A program made the translations under genes and the position numbers. A stretch of DNA of 64,000 nt from Sulfuriferula sp047300855 (GTDB lineage Bacteria > Pseudomonadota > Gammaproteobacteria > Burkholderiales > Sulfuriferulaceae): contig NZ_CP170197.1 in the NCBI RefSeq assembly GCF_047300855.1, positions 2,666,001 through 2,730,000 on the forward strand. The letters are read 5' to 3'. Numbering within the stretch: the first letter of the stretch is position 1; every line of letters begins with the position of its first letter. Shown here piece by piece: positions 1 to 8,578 of the stretch. The notes under the pieces are model-generated. The model was not told the DNA's origin. It did no database searches and was given only the letters and a program-made list of their open reading frames with translations.

Positions 1-44
1 ATGAATTTGCGTTGCAGACGCGCTTCGATGGTAGGTTGACTCAT
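1..44 (-). CDS. N-terminus of an unidentified protein, cut by the window edge
   Basis: An ATG at 44-42 overlaps the TGA stop of the lipoate-ligase-like gene (ATGA overlap) and opens a frame reading MSQPTIEARLQRKF before the window ends. The overlap suggests translational coupling to the upstream gene. Fourteen residues are too few to name a family. A BolA-like start was considered but cannot be supported. Confidence 0.5.
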   Translation of the reverse strand, partial: MSQPTIEARLQRKF

Positions 45-1033
45 ATGGCCTCCGGATTGAAATAAGCGGTCTCGGTAATGCGCTGCGCCCAGAGTTGTGC
101 CGCAGCGCTATCGAGATAAGTCGCCAGCTCAGCAGCAATTGAATCGGGTTCACTGGCCAATAGCGTCTCCGGCAAACCGGGCGCGACGGACAGCGCCACC
201 CTCACCACACGCCTTTCCTGGGTGAGCACCCGCACCCAGCCAGTATCATACTGGCGCTCGGTCAGGTAACAGGCGGCGTTGATCTTGATGCCGTGCGGCA
301 CCATGCGCACGCTGCCCTGGTGATCCGGGATCAGCTCTGTGCGCCATTCGTCACTGGCTGCGCGCTCATCCTCGCGCAACAGTGACTGCTCCCAGCGCCA
401 GCCGAACTGGTTATTGGCAGCGCGCCGATACACCATGGATAACCACTCCCAGTCGGGTACGCTGGCATGTTGCGACCAAGAGGTAAGCGATGTACGTAAC
501 GCTTCGATCAACCACTGGCGAAAACCATCTGATGGCGAAGCGACCCGCCCAGCAAACTGCTCGATGGGGAAACCCAGCATGAAGCTCGACCCCAGCACGC
601 CGGCGCGGCCTATGGTGGCAGCGCCGCTGCCCGCGAGTTTGCTGCCATGCAGCCAGATATCCTGTGCCGCCAGCGTGACCGGAAGGCCTGCCTCGTGGTA
701 AACCTGCACCATGGGTTGCAAAGCGTGGGCGTACCAGTCGGCTGAACGAAACGGGAAAAATTCCAGCGGCGCGACCAGCGCCACGCAAGCCTGATCGGTA
801 TCCACCCAGACACTGCCGCCGCCTAGCGGACGCCGCACAATGGGCACATCCGAGTAAGCGGCGTTCAACTCAACCGACGCGGATTGATGCTGCCCGAGGC
901 AAATATGCGGCTGCGGTCTGCCCCATACCACGGCGGGTAAATCGCCGGGTTGCATGGCTTCTGCCACGCCTGCGTAGGTGGCATGGTAATCCCACGGGTC
1001 GCAGCAGCCTAAATCAATCCAGCGCGCCCTCAG
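41..1033 (-). CDS. Lipoate-protein ligase-like protein (LplA/LipM/BirA fold), probable CTG start
   Basis: A protein of the lipoate/octanoate ligase-transferase superfamily. The substrate-binding signature RRPLGGGSVWVD and the catalytic-lysine motif GSKLAGSG are both visible. The nearest GTG (967) would cut off the first strand of the fold. Reading further upstream in frame gives RARWIDLGCCDPWDYHATYA, which matches the usual LplA start (compare MTTWRLLDTG in the sLpl(AB) gene at 6.2-7.3 kb). The only plausible codon is CTG at 1033-1031, which overlaps the TGA of the preceding gene (CTGA); ATC at 1042 has a better-placed GGGAGG but would be a rarer start. The product would be about 330 aa. It differs from sLpl(AB) in sequence, so it may serve another lipoylated target or a salvage route. 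Confidence 0.75.
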   Translation of the reverse strand: MRARWIDLGCCDPWDYHATYAGVAEAMQPGDLPAVVWGRPQPHICLGQHQSASVELNAAYSDVPIVRRPLGGGSVWVDTDQACVALVAPLEFFPFRSADWYAHALQPMVQVYHEAGLPVTLAAQDIWLHGSKLAGSGAATIGRAGVLGSSFMLGFPIEQFAGRVASPSDGFRQWLIEALRTSLTSWSQHASVPDWEWLSMVYRRAANNQFGWRWEQSLLREDERAASDEWRTELIPDHQGSVRMVPHGIKINAACYLTERQYDTGWVRVLTQERRVVRVALSVAPGLPETLLASEPDSIAAELATYLDSAAAQLWAQRITETAYFNPEAI

Positions 1034-1440
1034 GAGGCGGATGGCTCGCCTCCCTCGTCAGGTTTGTTGTCCTTGAAAAACTTGCCGAAATAGAAATCGC
1101 GTCGGTTCAGTTTCTCCAGTTCTTCTGCACGAGCAGTCAAACCGGCACGCATGATTTCCACCAGATATTGCCCCTGTTCGGCGTCCAGAATATGGATTTC
1201 ATTAATGAGGTCCTCGTCCACATCCACGAAATGCGCGGCAAACCCCTCGGGCGCCTGCACATGCAGCAACCAGGACTTGCACTCCGGATCTTCCGCATCC
1301 ACCGGGCTCATATTGATTTTACCCAGCCAGGCCATACGCGCGGCCTGGTTGAAATAGCGTATATCGAGCTTCTTGCCCTTCTTGTATTTGTTCAGTTCGT
1401 TTTTTAACGAACCCACATCGGTGACTTTAATCGACTTCAT
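1030..1440 (-). CDS. Conserved-looking hypothetical protein, 136 aa
   Basis: I do not recognise a family. The protein is small, soluble and lacks a signal peptide. It is lysine-rich at the N-terminus (KNELNKYKKGKKLDIRYF) and has a central acidic stretch (FVDVDEDLINEIHILDAE). It has a single cysteine, in a PECKSW segment. The C-terminal tail is charged and low in complexity. The gene stop overlaps the inferred start of the lipoate-ligase-like gene, so the two are probably co-translated. A terminator just upstream separates it from the next gene, so it likely has its own promoter within 1441-1500. A role linked to lipoate or sulfur metabolism is inferred only from position. Confidence 0.7.
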   Translation of the reverse strand: MKSIKVTDVGSLKNELNKYKKGKKLDIRYFNQAARMAWLGKINMSPVDAEDPECKSWLLHVQAPEGFAAHFVDVDEDLINEIHILDAEQGQYLVEIMRAGLTARAEELEKLNRRDFYFGKFFKDNKPDEGGEPSAS

Positions 1441-1500
1441 GGCTGATCTTTCCTGATTTTCGAGCTTTAGAGTGTGACGAATTTGGCGTCGCCCTGCAAC

Positions 1501-1524
1501 AAAAAAGCCCCGCCGCAGCGGGGC
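1501..1524 (-). terminator. Rho-independent terminator after the 1541-2428 gene
   Basis: The stem GCCCCGC-CGCA-GCGGGGC lies at 1507-1524. On the minus strand it is followed by six T residues (A run at 1501-1506). It sits 17 bases past the stop of the secreted-protein gene. Confidence 0.9.
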
Positions 1525-1540
1525 AATGGATAGTGCTATT

Positions 1541-2428
1541 TTAATGTTCAGGAGTCGTCCCCGCCACCCTGCCCATGGTCGCGCGGATTTCGTCCGGAAT
1601 CTCGACGATACGTGTGAAATGACCCATGCTCAGATTCGGCCAGCCCAGTGCAATACGATAACGCGCATAGAGGGAATACACCTTGTTGCCCACAATATAG
1701 ATTTCATAGGGCAGGCCGGCAATGTAATCCGCACCGCCGACTGTGTATATCCAGCGGCCATCGCCCGTTTTGTCGTCATTCATGGCAACACCAAATACGG
1801 CGATTTTTTTATCCGGCATGACCACCTCATACACCTCGGCAGTATGATCGACGCCTTTGGCCAGATTGTCGCGCACTGTCGTCACTGCAGCATTGAAATC
1901 AGGCAATGTATTGAGTTCATTCTTGTCCGAATCGAAACGCTCCATGCCTGGCATATAGCGATACTCCGGCAGAAATGCGGCGCGCTCGTCACCGCCAAAC
2001 CCGGCACCCACGCCCAGGGCCTGCGCCAATCTTTCCTGCACGGCTTTGACAGCCGCCTGCTCGCGAACAAAGTTGCTGCGGAAAAAAGCGCGGTACCAGT
2101 AGTCCGGATTCATGTAGGAGACCGTGCCATCGCTCTGCACGCCAATACGTATCCCGGCGCCGACTATATTGCTGCCGCCGAGGCGGTGGATGGCGTCCAG
2201 AATACCCTTGTTGCTGACCACCAGCACGGCATACTGCGGCATGCCTTGTATCTGATATTTGCCCAGCGTGGTCAACCCGGCAGCCCCGGTTTTTTTCTCG
2301 ACCGCCGCCAGCACCTGCACCACGTCGCCGCCTGCCACCCGATCCGCGGAAATGTAGGGCGCCACTGCCAGCGCCCACGGTGACCATAACAAGAACAACA
2401 ACACTCCCAATGCACGTTTCATTGCCAT
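1541..2428 (-). CDS. Secreted protein of unknown function, weakly DUF302-like
   Basis: About 295 aa with a clear Sec signal peptide (MKRALGVLLFLLWSPWALA, cleavage near ALA-VAPYI), so the protein is exported. The region after the signal, with a long helix and a VLVVSNKG segment, resembles DUF302-type domains, but I am not certain. The second half contains WIYTVGGADYIAGLPYEIYIVGNKVYSLYARYRIALGWP, which suggests a beta-rich fold. It contains no cysteine or haem motif. Starts at GTG 2431, ATG 2428 or ATG 2422 are all possible; none has a strong ribosome site. Terminators flank the gene on both sides, so it is probably monocistronic, inserted between the fadL and lipoate genes. Confidence 0.65.
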   Translation of the reverse strand: MAMKRALGVLLFLLWSPWALAVAPYISADRVAGGDVVQVLAAVEKKTGAAGLTTLGKYQIQGMPQYAVLVVSNKGILDAIHRLGGSNIVGAGIRIGVQSDGTVSYMNPDYWYRAFFRSNFVREQAAVKAVQERLAQALGVGAGFGGDERAAFLPEYRYMPGMERFDSDKNELNTLPDFNAAVTTVRDNLAKGVDHTAEVYEVVMPDKKIAVFGVAMNDDKTGDGRWIYTVGGADYIAGLPYEIYIVGNKVYSLYARYRIALGWPNLSMGHFTRIVEIPDEIRATMGRVAGTTPEH

Positions 2429-2455
2429 CACACTGCTTTAACCGGGTAAAAAAAC

Positions 2456-2484
2456 AAAAAAGGCCAAGGGGATGAACCCTCAGC
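2456..2484 (-). terminator. Rho-independent terminator after the FadL-type gene
   Basis: On the minus strand a 9-bp stem (GGCTGAGGG pairing with CCCTTGGCC, two G-T wobbles) is followed by six T residues. It lies 45 bases past the stop of the FadL gene and just before the next gene. Confidence 0.8.
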
Positions 2485-2528
2485 CTGATTGTACTGCTTT
2501 TGAAACAGACTAACTCAGATCGGCTTGA

Positions 2529-3785
2529 TTACATCTTCCAGGCGTAAGCTACACCAATGGAATTTTGGTACATCTTAATGGTGTCTTGTCCGCCAGGGCC
2601 AAAGGCCGAGTTTGTATTTCCAGTCACCGTATTTTCAAATGCATGCATGTACGACACGGTCAGTTCATCTCCTGAATTGGTCATGTAAGTTACACCCAGA
2701 GTAGCGTGATCTTTCACCACGCCTGGAGCAAGGATGTTGAAAGTTACATCACGCGCCTGGATCGGGTTGTCGCCGTGGTTGTAACCCGCGCGCAGCGTCC
2801 ATTGCTTGTTGTACTGATACGCCGCACCCAACTTCCATACGTCCACATCCTGCCAGCCAAAACCTGGGCCACCGCTACTGCCCAATGGGGCTGTAATAGG
2901 ATTACTTGAGTTAGCTATCGATTTCACGCCGCTGTAATTGATACGCTGATAGTCCAGCGCCAGAGTCAATTCAGGTGTGGCCTGGAAAGCGATACCCAGA
3001 TTGTAGTTCTCCGGCATGTCAAACGCACCCTGCTCGGCAAACAGGCCCTTGTATTTGTCGAATTTCTGCATGTTCATTTTTGTGGCATACGCGGCACCAA
3101 TAGTGATCGTTGGTGTGATTTTTCCCATATAGCCCACGCGCAGCCCATATCCGAAGGAATCGTCATAACCAAGATTATTGCCACCAGGAGTGTTTCCATT
3201 TGTGTCAACTCCAAAACCTTGCAGACCTTCGGCTTTGAAGCGCTGATAGCCAATCAAAGGTGAAATACCGATGGAGTGGTTGGGAGCAATCTTGAATGCT
3301 ACTGTAGGCGCAACGATTAGTTGCATCAGATCAACACCGAGCCGACCTTGCCCACCCATAAAGTTTGCTCCATTTGGAAGCGGCGCATAATCAGTGTTCA
3401 TACCGCCGTTACCGTACACTGTCACACCCAGCGACATATTGGTGTTCAGCATTTTGTTGTAGCCGAACTCCGGTATAGGGAAGTAGTTGCTGTCGCTACT
3501 TTCATCACCATTCAACATTCCACCCGCAGCCGTGCCAGTCCTGCTCGCCGAACGCTTTGGTGAAAACAGGCTCACGCCCAGATTGAGTTGATCACCTGCG
3601 AACACCATGCTGGCTGGGTTGTTAGCACCGCCGAATGCGTCATCGGCCATGGCTGTCGCCGCGCCACCCATACCGTTGGCTTTCATGCCGTAACCGCTCG
3701 AGAAATAACCATTGGTTGCCATGGCTGCGCCAGGCAGTGCAAAGCCGGCAACGACCATCAGGCCAATCAATTTTTTGAGTTTCAT
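2529..3785 (-). CDS. FadL/TodX-family outer-membrane transport protein
   Basis: A 418-aa outer-membrane beta-barrel with a signal peptide ending near AAMA. The mature protein begins TNGYFSSGYGMKANGMGGA, followed by the NNPASM segment, which is the FadL hatch signature. The protein ends in aromatic residues typical of barrels (YAWKM). FadL proteins carry hydrophobic compounds across the outer membrane. The gene lies inside a cytoplasmic sulfur-oxidation cluster, downstream of the lipoate-assembly genes, so its substrate could be a hydrophobic sulfur species or a fatty-acid precursor; this is inference. ATG at 3785 follows a TTGGAG-like ribosome site. Terminators lie on both sides. Confidence 0.88.
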   Translation of the reverse strand: MKLKKLIGLMVVAGFALPGAAMATNGYFSSGYGMKANGMGGAATAMADDAFGGANNPASMVFAGDQLNLGVSLFSPKRSASRTGTAAGGMLNGDESSDSNYFPIPEFGYNKMLNTNMSLGVTVYGNGGMNTDYAPLPNGANFMGGQGRLGVDLMQLIVAPTVAFKIAPNHSIGISPLIGYQRFKAEGLQGFGVDTNGNTPGGNNLGYDDSFGYGLRVGYMGKITPTITIGAAYATKMNMQKFDKYKGLFAEQGAFDMPENYNLGIAFQATPELTLALDYQRINYSGVKSIANSSNPITAPLGSSGGPGFGWQDVDVWKLGAAYQYNKQWTLRAGYNHGDNPIQARDVTFNILAPGVVKDHATLGVTYMTNSGDELTVSYMHAFENTVTGNTNSAFGPGGQDTIKMYQNSIGVAYAWKM

Positions 3786-3927
3786 TTATGTAGTCTCCAA
3801 GGTTTATTAAAATTAAGAACAACGCTGACATTCATTTATTATGATTTTGACAAATAGTACACTTGTCACATTGACCTGCACAAGCCCATTGCGGGCGCAA
3901 TTCAGAGCGATGTTGCATTTCTGCAAC

Positions 3928-3961
3928 AAAAAAGTCGGGTGCCTGGACACCCGACTTTTTT
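3928..3961. terminator. Bidirectional terminator between the radical SAM gene and fadL-type gene
   Basis: A perfect 14-bp stem (AAAAAAGTCGGGTG and its complement) with a 6-base loop. It is flanked by A and T runs, so it can end transcription on either strand. For the minus strand it follows the stop of the LipS-type gene at 3977. The rest of 3786-3976 shows only a small TTGCA-TTTC-TGCAA hairpin. Confidence 0.92.
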
Positions 3962-3976
3962 CTGCATGCGGCTTAC

Positions 3977-5113
3977 TTAGATCAGCCCGGCGCCAATCTC
4001 TTCACCGGCCATCTGGCGCTTGACGATTTCCACGTCTTTACGCGCCAGCGCGAACGGGAATGAGAGGATGTCGGAAGGGCTGGAATCTCCATACGGGCGA
4101 TTGCAGGCGGACACTTCTTCGTCATCCTTGCCGGGGCAGCCGGAGGTCTGGAACGGCTTGCCGGAATTCACCAGATCCGTCAGTTCGTCCTCCGGCACGC
4201 CAAAATCGATCACCTTGCCATCCGCATCGAACAGCATTTTGCTGACGTGGCCGCCGGCGTAGTCAATGATGAAGCGCGCCAGTTGCACGCGGCGCCATTG
4301 GCCTTTGTCGCAAGCTGGCCAGTCTTCCATCATCGAGCCCTGCTCCGGGAAGAAGGCGAACATGTGGTTGTGGCCGCCCATGTCCTTGATCTTCTGGCAG
4401 ACTTCGAGAATTTCCTGTTCGGTCTCGCCCATACCGCAAATCAGGTGGGCGCCGAATTTTTCCGGGCCGAATATTTCTGCTGCCCACTCGATGGCTTGCC
4501 AGTATTTGCTGTAGCGATGCGGGCTGTCCACGGTCTTGCCGCGTGTGCGTTCGAAAATCGCCGGGGTGACTGCGTCCAGCGCCACGGTAAAGATATCGGC
4601 ACCCATCTTGTGCAGGCGCACCAGGTCGTCTTTTTCCATGGTGGTGGGATTGGACAGGATGGACACCGGAATATGCGGCAGTGCTTTCATCCATTTATCC
4701 AGCAGCACGAAAGTATCGGCATCGGAATTGGGATGGGTGATCATGGAGATGCACATGCGCTGGAACTGGCCTTTGTCGTTGCCCACTTTGACGCGTTCGA
4801 TGACTTCGTCGTAACGTGCGGTGGGCCAATCCACGCGGATGAAGTTGCGATCCGCATAATCGCGTGACTCTTCACGATGCCGTGCCAGACCGCAATAAGT
4901 GCAGTTGGCGCGACAGCCTTCCGGATAAGTCACCAGAAGGTTCAGGCAGTTGGTGCAGGCGGTGCGGTGCATGTTGCCCGGCACCAGACCCAGCGTGATC
5001 GCAGCCGCGGTGCTCATTTGCACATATTCGGGCGAACGCATGTCGGGGGTTTTGACATGGTAGTTGGGGCGATAAAATTGTACGACTTGAGGTTGATCCA
5101 GTACGGCGCTCAT
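3977..5113 (-). CDS. Radical SAM lipoyl synthase component (LipS1/LipS2 type)
   Basis: A 378-aa radical SAM protein with the cluster motif CRANCTYC (about residues 68-75), preceded by a second cysteine pair, CTNC. More cysteines lie near the C-terminus (SGCPGKDDEEVSACNRP). In sHdr-bearing sulfur oxidisers two such proteins, LipS1 and LipS2, together insert sulfur into octanoyl groups on LbpA, replacing LipA. Here the gene is the last of a block radical SAM - sLpl(AB) - FAD protein - radical SAM, which matches that pathway. I cannot tell from sequence alone which of the two it is. The start has an excellent AAGGAG site 7 bases upstream. Confidence 0.85.
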   Translation of the reverse strand: MSAVLDQPQVVQFYRPNYHVKTPDMRSPEYVQMSTAAAITLGLVPGNMHRTACTNCLNLLVTYPEGCRANCTYCGLARHREESRDYADRNFIRVDWPTARYDEVIERVKVGNDKGQFQRMCISMITHPNSDADTFVLLDKWMKALPHIPVSILSNPTTMEKDDLVRLHKMGADIFTVALDAVTPAIFERTRGKTVDSPHRYSKYWQAIEWAAEIFGPEKFGAHLICGMGETEQEILEVCQKIKDMGGHNHMFAFFPEQGSMMEDWPACDKGQWRRVQLARFIIDYAGGHVSKMLFDADGKVIDFGVPEDELTDLVNSGKPFQTSGCPGKDDEEVSACNRPYGDSSPSDILSFPFALARKDVEIVKRQMAGEEIGAGLI

Positions 5114-5146
5114 GCGACTCTCCTTAAAAGCACGGTTTCCACTTAT

Positions 5147-6214
5147 TCAAGCAGCGAAATAATCCGGGAAGGCAATCCAGCTCTTGCGGTGCAAGGGATC
5201 AGCGTGCGCTTCCTCGGTGTTCCAGAACTTGTCCAGCCAGCGGCGGCGTTCCGCTGCTCGGCTTACCGCGACTTCGAACTGGTCGCGGATGTCTTCTTCA
5301 AAATCTTCCAGCGCGGCACGGTCGTTATGCTTCAACCATGCCACAGCAGCTTGTCCGGCACGTTCACCGGAGATCACCGCCGCCGCGATGCCCGCGCCCG
5401 TGATCGGATGGGTGAGGCCGGCTGCATCACCGGTAAACAACACCTTGCCCACCACCAGGTGCTCGCGCAAGCCGCCCACCGGGATCGCGCCACCGGTGCG
5501 GTAGCTGATCTCGGCACCAACCAGGTCTTGCGCCATCAATTGCTGATGCAACGCATCGAGTGGTGCTTTCATGTCGCTTGCGAAACGTTTATCCAGACCC
5601 AGCCCGAGATTCGCCAGCTTGCCCTTGGGAAACAGCCAGGCATAGCCGCCAGGGTAGGCGGGCGAGAGCCAGATGTCGGTATCCACATAGGCGCGTTTCA
5701 GCGGCACGGTGTACTGGCGCGTGGTCACCACTTCCATCTCGGGCAATCCCAGCGCCTCTGCCACCGGCGAATGCGGGCCATCTGCGGCAATCAGCAGCTT
5801 GTAGCTGACGTCGATTTCACCAGAGGGCGTTTTGATTCGCGCCACGGATTGCGCGGCATCGAGCCTGGTCAGGCGGCTATCCAGCATGAGTTCCGCACCC
5901 TGCGTCGCGGCCTCGTGCGCCAATGCCTGGTCAAACGCTGCGCGGTCTATCATCAGACCGGGGAAATCGGTCTCGGCCACGGCGCCAGAGGGCAGGTAAC
6001 TTTTCATGCCCTTGATGTGTTGTAACAGTACGCCGTCGGCCGTCGCGTATTTTCCCATCGGCAACGGGATGAATTCCGCGCATTGTACCGGCAAGCCGAT
6101 TTCATGGCGGCGATCCACACCCAGTACGCTTAGCCCGTCATGCGCCGCGGCTGCTGCGGCAGCGGCACCGGCTGGACCCAAACCAATAATCAGCACATCG
6201 ACTTGGCGCATCAT
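5147..6214 (-). CDS. lipT: FAD-dependent oxidoreductase, geranylgeranyl-reductase family (LipT-like)
   Basis: A 355-aa flavoprotein with an N-terminal Rossmann motif (VDVLIIGLGPAGAAAA), a central LLIAADGPHS segment and the FAD-ribityl motif FTGDAAGLTHPITGAGI. These place it in the geranylgeranyl reductase-like family. The equivalent gene in the novel lipoate-assembly cluster of sulfur oxidisers is called LipT and is thought to supply electrons to the LipS proteins. The start codon overlaps the sLpl(AB) stop (ATGA), so the two are translationally coupled. A second ATG lies one codon downstream. The last residues are followed by 33 bases before the next radical SAM gene. Confidence 0.85.
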   Translation of the reverse strand: MMRQVDVLIIGLGPAGAAAAAAAAHDGLSVLGVDRRHEIGLPVQCAEFIPLPMGKYATADGVLLQHIKGMKSYLPSGAVAETDFPGLMIDRAAFDQALAHEAATQGAELMLDSRLTRLDAAQSVARIKTPSGEIDVSYKLLIAADGPHSPVAEALGLPEMEVVTTRQYTVPLKRAYVDTDIWLSPAYPGGYAWLFPKGKLANLGLGLDKRFASDMKAPLDALHQQLMAQDLVGAEISYRTGGAIPVGGLREHLVVGKVLFTGDAAGLTHPITGAGIAAAVISGERAGQAAVAWLKHNDRAALEDFEEDIRDQFEVAVSRAAERRRWLDKFWNTEEAHADPLHRKSWIAFPDYFAA

Positions 6215-7284
6215 GCTGCAGCCTCGCTATTGGCTTGCGTCAGTGCTTCGTGCAGCACGCTGACAAAATCATCCGCCGTCAGGGTCAGCATATCGACTGC
6301 GCGCCCGGCAAAAAACTGCTTCACGTTAAGCGCCAGCTGTTCGGCAAGCGTGTCGCGCAGGGCGGCCTCCAGGTCAGCAAGCGTGCGGCGCGGGCTGATG
6401 AATACATCGCCGGAGAACCACACCTGCTTGATGCGGTTCTGACTGCGGTCAAACGCCACACTGGCGCGCAACAGGCCGCCGGAGAACTTGCGTACCGCAT
6501 TCAGCGTGGGCTGGTCGACTGCTGGCCGAGCGAGCAGATTGATCCAGTCCGGATGATCGATCTCAGCCAGCGCGTCGCTATAAAGCGCCTCTTCATGCGA
6601 GGTAAGCAATGCAGGGATGAATTCCACATCGAATTCTTCAGAAAATGCATTCGCCAGTGCAGACTGGACCTGCGCCATCGGCGGCACCCGGCCCAACAAG
6701 TCTGCAAGGTTGGCCACGCGCTCACGCGCCGAGGCGATGGCTTTGTCAGACAGTTTTTCCGCGGGAATTTTGAGCACACGCAGCATTTTTTCCACGTCGA
6801 ATTCGATCAGCAGCGTGCCTTGGTACATCAAGGCATCGCCGTCAAACGCCCCACCGGTGCCGGATATTTTACGTCCGTCCACTTCGATATCGTTGCGCGG
6901 GCGGAATTGGGCATCCACACCCAGCGTCGAGATTCCACGTGCGGCCGCTGCACAGATACGGCGCGAGATTTCGGTCATGTCTGCCGTGCCCAGCTCATGC
7001 TTGTGCAGGTACAACTCCCACCCTATCTGGGTGGTGTCGAAATAGATTGCACCACCGCCGGTAATACGGCGCTGGATGGTGATACCGTGTTCGCGGCAAT
7101 AGTCCAGATTGAGTTCCTGCTCGGCACTCTGGTGATAACCCAACAGCGCGCATGGCTCAAAACGCAAAAAACGCAGTGTGCTGGGGCTGGCATTTTGCTG
7201 GCGCGCTTCCAGCAAAGCCCGATTCAACGCGATGTTTTGCGCTGCGGGTCGCACGCCGGTATCGAGTAAACGCCAGGTGGTCAC
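6211..7284 (-). CDS. slpl(AB): Lipoate:protein ligase sLpl(AB), sHdr-associated
   Basis: A 357-aa ligase with both the LplA catalytic domain and a C-terminal LplB-like accessory domain. Visible motifs are RRITGGGAIYFD (substrate loop) and the catalytic lysine in EVDGRKISGTGGA. The accessory domain begins around residue 250 and includes RKFSGGLLRASVAFD. In sHdr organisms this enzyme loads octanoate or lipoate on LbpA. The start is GTG at 7284; a nearby ATG at 7289 is out of frame and stops at once. The gene lies 14 bases after the upstream radical SAM gene and overlaps lipT by four bases. Confidence 0.88.
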   Translation of the reverse strand: MTTWRLLDTGVRPAAQNIALNRALLEARQQNASPSTLRFLRFEPCALLGYHQSAEQELNLDYCREHGITIQRRITGGGAIYFDTTQIGWELYLHKHELGTADMTEISRRICAAAARGISTLGVDAQFRPRNDIEVDGRKISGTGGAFDGDALMYQGTLLIEFDVEKMLRVLKIPAEKLSDKAIASARERVANLADLLGRVPPMAQVQSALANAFSEEFDVEFIPALLTSHEEALYSDALAEIDHPDWINLLARPAVDQPTLNAVRKFSGGLLRASVAFDRSQNRIKQVWFSGDVFISPRRTLADLEAALRDTLAEQLALNVKQFFAGRAVDMLTLTADDFVSVLHEALTQANSEAAA

Positions 7285-7298
7285 GTCATTAATCCCGT

Positions 7299-8477
7299 TC
7301 AGCTACAGCAGCCGCCCACGGCTTCGGGCTGGCCGGCCATCACTACCTTGATGCCGCCGAGCGAACCGGCCGCAGCAAAAGTCGGGCGCTTCATGCGCTC
7401 GTGTTCGATGACTTTCTGGATGTCTACTTGCAGACCCGCGTCTGCGGTTTCAATCGCCATCACTTCATCGCCAATTGCGATGGAGCAACACGCCGGGGTG
7501 ACGCGCACATCGCGTTCGAGACGCACGGCAAGTTCCACCATGCCATCCGATGGATGCGCCAGGCCATTGAGGCCGGCCATTACGGCGTAGCTGTCGATCT
7601 CCACCTTGGTACGGCCGGGCGGGCGGGCACAGCCGAGCAGCAAAGGCACATCCGGCAGCGCTGCGCGGGCATCCATGAAGAAACGTCCGACTTCACGGCT
7701 ATCCGGGGTAACGAAGGGACGATTTTCCGGTGCATAAAACGGCATCACCACCACCAGCACGACCGCCTGGGGTTGATGACGCTGGATGATTTCCAGTGCA
7801 TTCCATTCGCCCAGCAGGTGCCCGTAATGCAGGCCAATCACGATGTGAGGTACGACCTTGAGCTTGGTCGAAACCAGGTATTCGAGGGTTTTCTCGAAGT
7901 CATCCACGCTACGGCGCAAATGATAGACCTGGGTGATCGTATCCTGCGAGCCAATCACGTCCATCATCGCCGCATCGATTCCGCTGTCTTCCATGCGCCG
8001 CGCGATATCCATATCCACCAGTGCGGTGTGCATGGCAATCTTGAATTCCGGGAAACTATCCTTGATGCGTCGAATGGTTGCGTAGTAGTCGTCGTATTCG
8101 ACTTCATTGCGGTGGTTGGAGCCGCCGGTTAACAGCATGCCCTGAGCGCCGCCATTGATCTGCTCGTTGACCACACGCCATAAATCTTCCGGGCTGCGCG
8201 CAGCAATCATCGGCTCCAGAATTTTGGCCTTGCAGTGGTCGCATTGCAATTTGCAATCGCCCCCGGTAATGGATACCGCAGGCCAGGCACTTTTTCCGCA
8301 ACCGGTAATTTCCGAACTGGCAAACGCCTTGAAGGTCGGCGTATAAAAATTCACGCGCCCAACACCTTCACCACGCACCTGCGCGTATCTTTGCTGCATT
8401 TGCCCGACCAGGGTTGCATCCAGTTCGATGCCATCCAGTGGCTCAACACGTTCAACGACTTCCAGCCAATCACTCAT
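7299..8477 (-). CDS. Radical SAM lipoyl synthase component (LipS1/LipS2 type), second
   Basis: A 392-aa radical SAM protein with the cluster motif CKLQCDHC (about residues 75-82). Extra cysteines appear before it (GCGKS), in ACCSIAIGDEV, and at the extreme C-terminus (GGCCS). It differs strongly from the other radical SAM protein at 4.0-5.1 kb, as expected for the LipS1/LipS2 pair that works together on octanoyl-LbpA. It is the first gene of the lipoate-assembly block; 101 bases containing a hairpin separate it from lbpA upstream. Assignment to LipS1 or LipS2 is left open. Confidence 0.83.
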   Translation of the reverse strand: MSDWLEVVERVEPLDGIELDATLVGQMQQRYAQVRGEGVGRVNFYTPTFKAFASSEITGCGKSAWPAVSITGGDCKLQCDHCKAKILEPMIAARSPEDLWRVVNEQINGGAQGMLLTGGSNHRNEVEYDDYYATIRRIKDSFPEFKIAMHTALVDMDIARRMEDSGIDAAMMDVIGSQDTITQVYHLRRSVDDFEKTLEYLVSTKLKVVPHIVIGLHYGHLLGEWNALEIIQRHQPQAVVLVVVMPFYAPENRPFVTPDSREVGRFFMDARAALPDVPLLLGCARPPGRTKVEIDSYAVMAGLNGLAHPSDGMVELAVRLERDVRVTPACCSIAIGDEVMAIETADAGLQVDIQKVIEHERMKRPTFAAAGSLGGIKVVMAGQPEAVGGCCS

Positions 8478-8523
8478 TAGTGTTTACCTGAAACCCCAAT
8501 TAGCATAGGGTTTTAATCCTTAC

Positions 8524-8560
8524 AGAAAACAATAGGGGCGATTTGACATCGCCCCTATTG
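8524..8560 (-). terminator. Strong hairpin between lbpA and the radical SAM gene
   Basis: A 13-bp stem (CAATAGGGGCGAT and its complement, 8530-8560) with a 5-base loop. On the minus strand it is followed by a short TTTTCT tract. It may act as a partial terminator or mRNA-stabilising element that lowers expression of the enzymes relative to the carrier protein LbpA. Confidence 0.65.
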
Positions 8561-8578
8561 AATCAAATACGACTGCGT

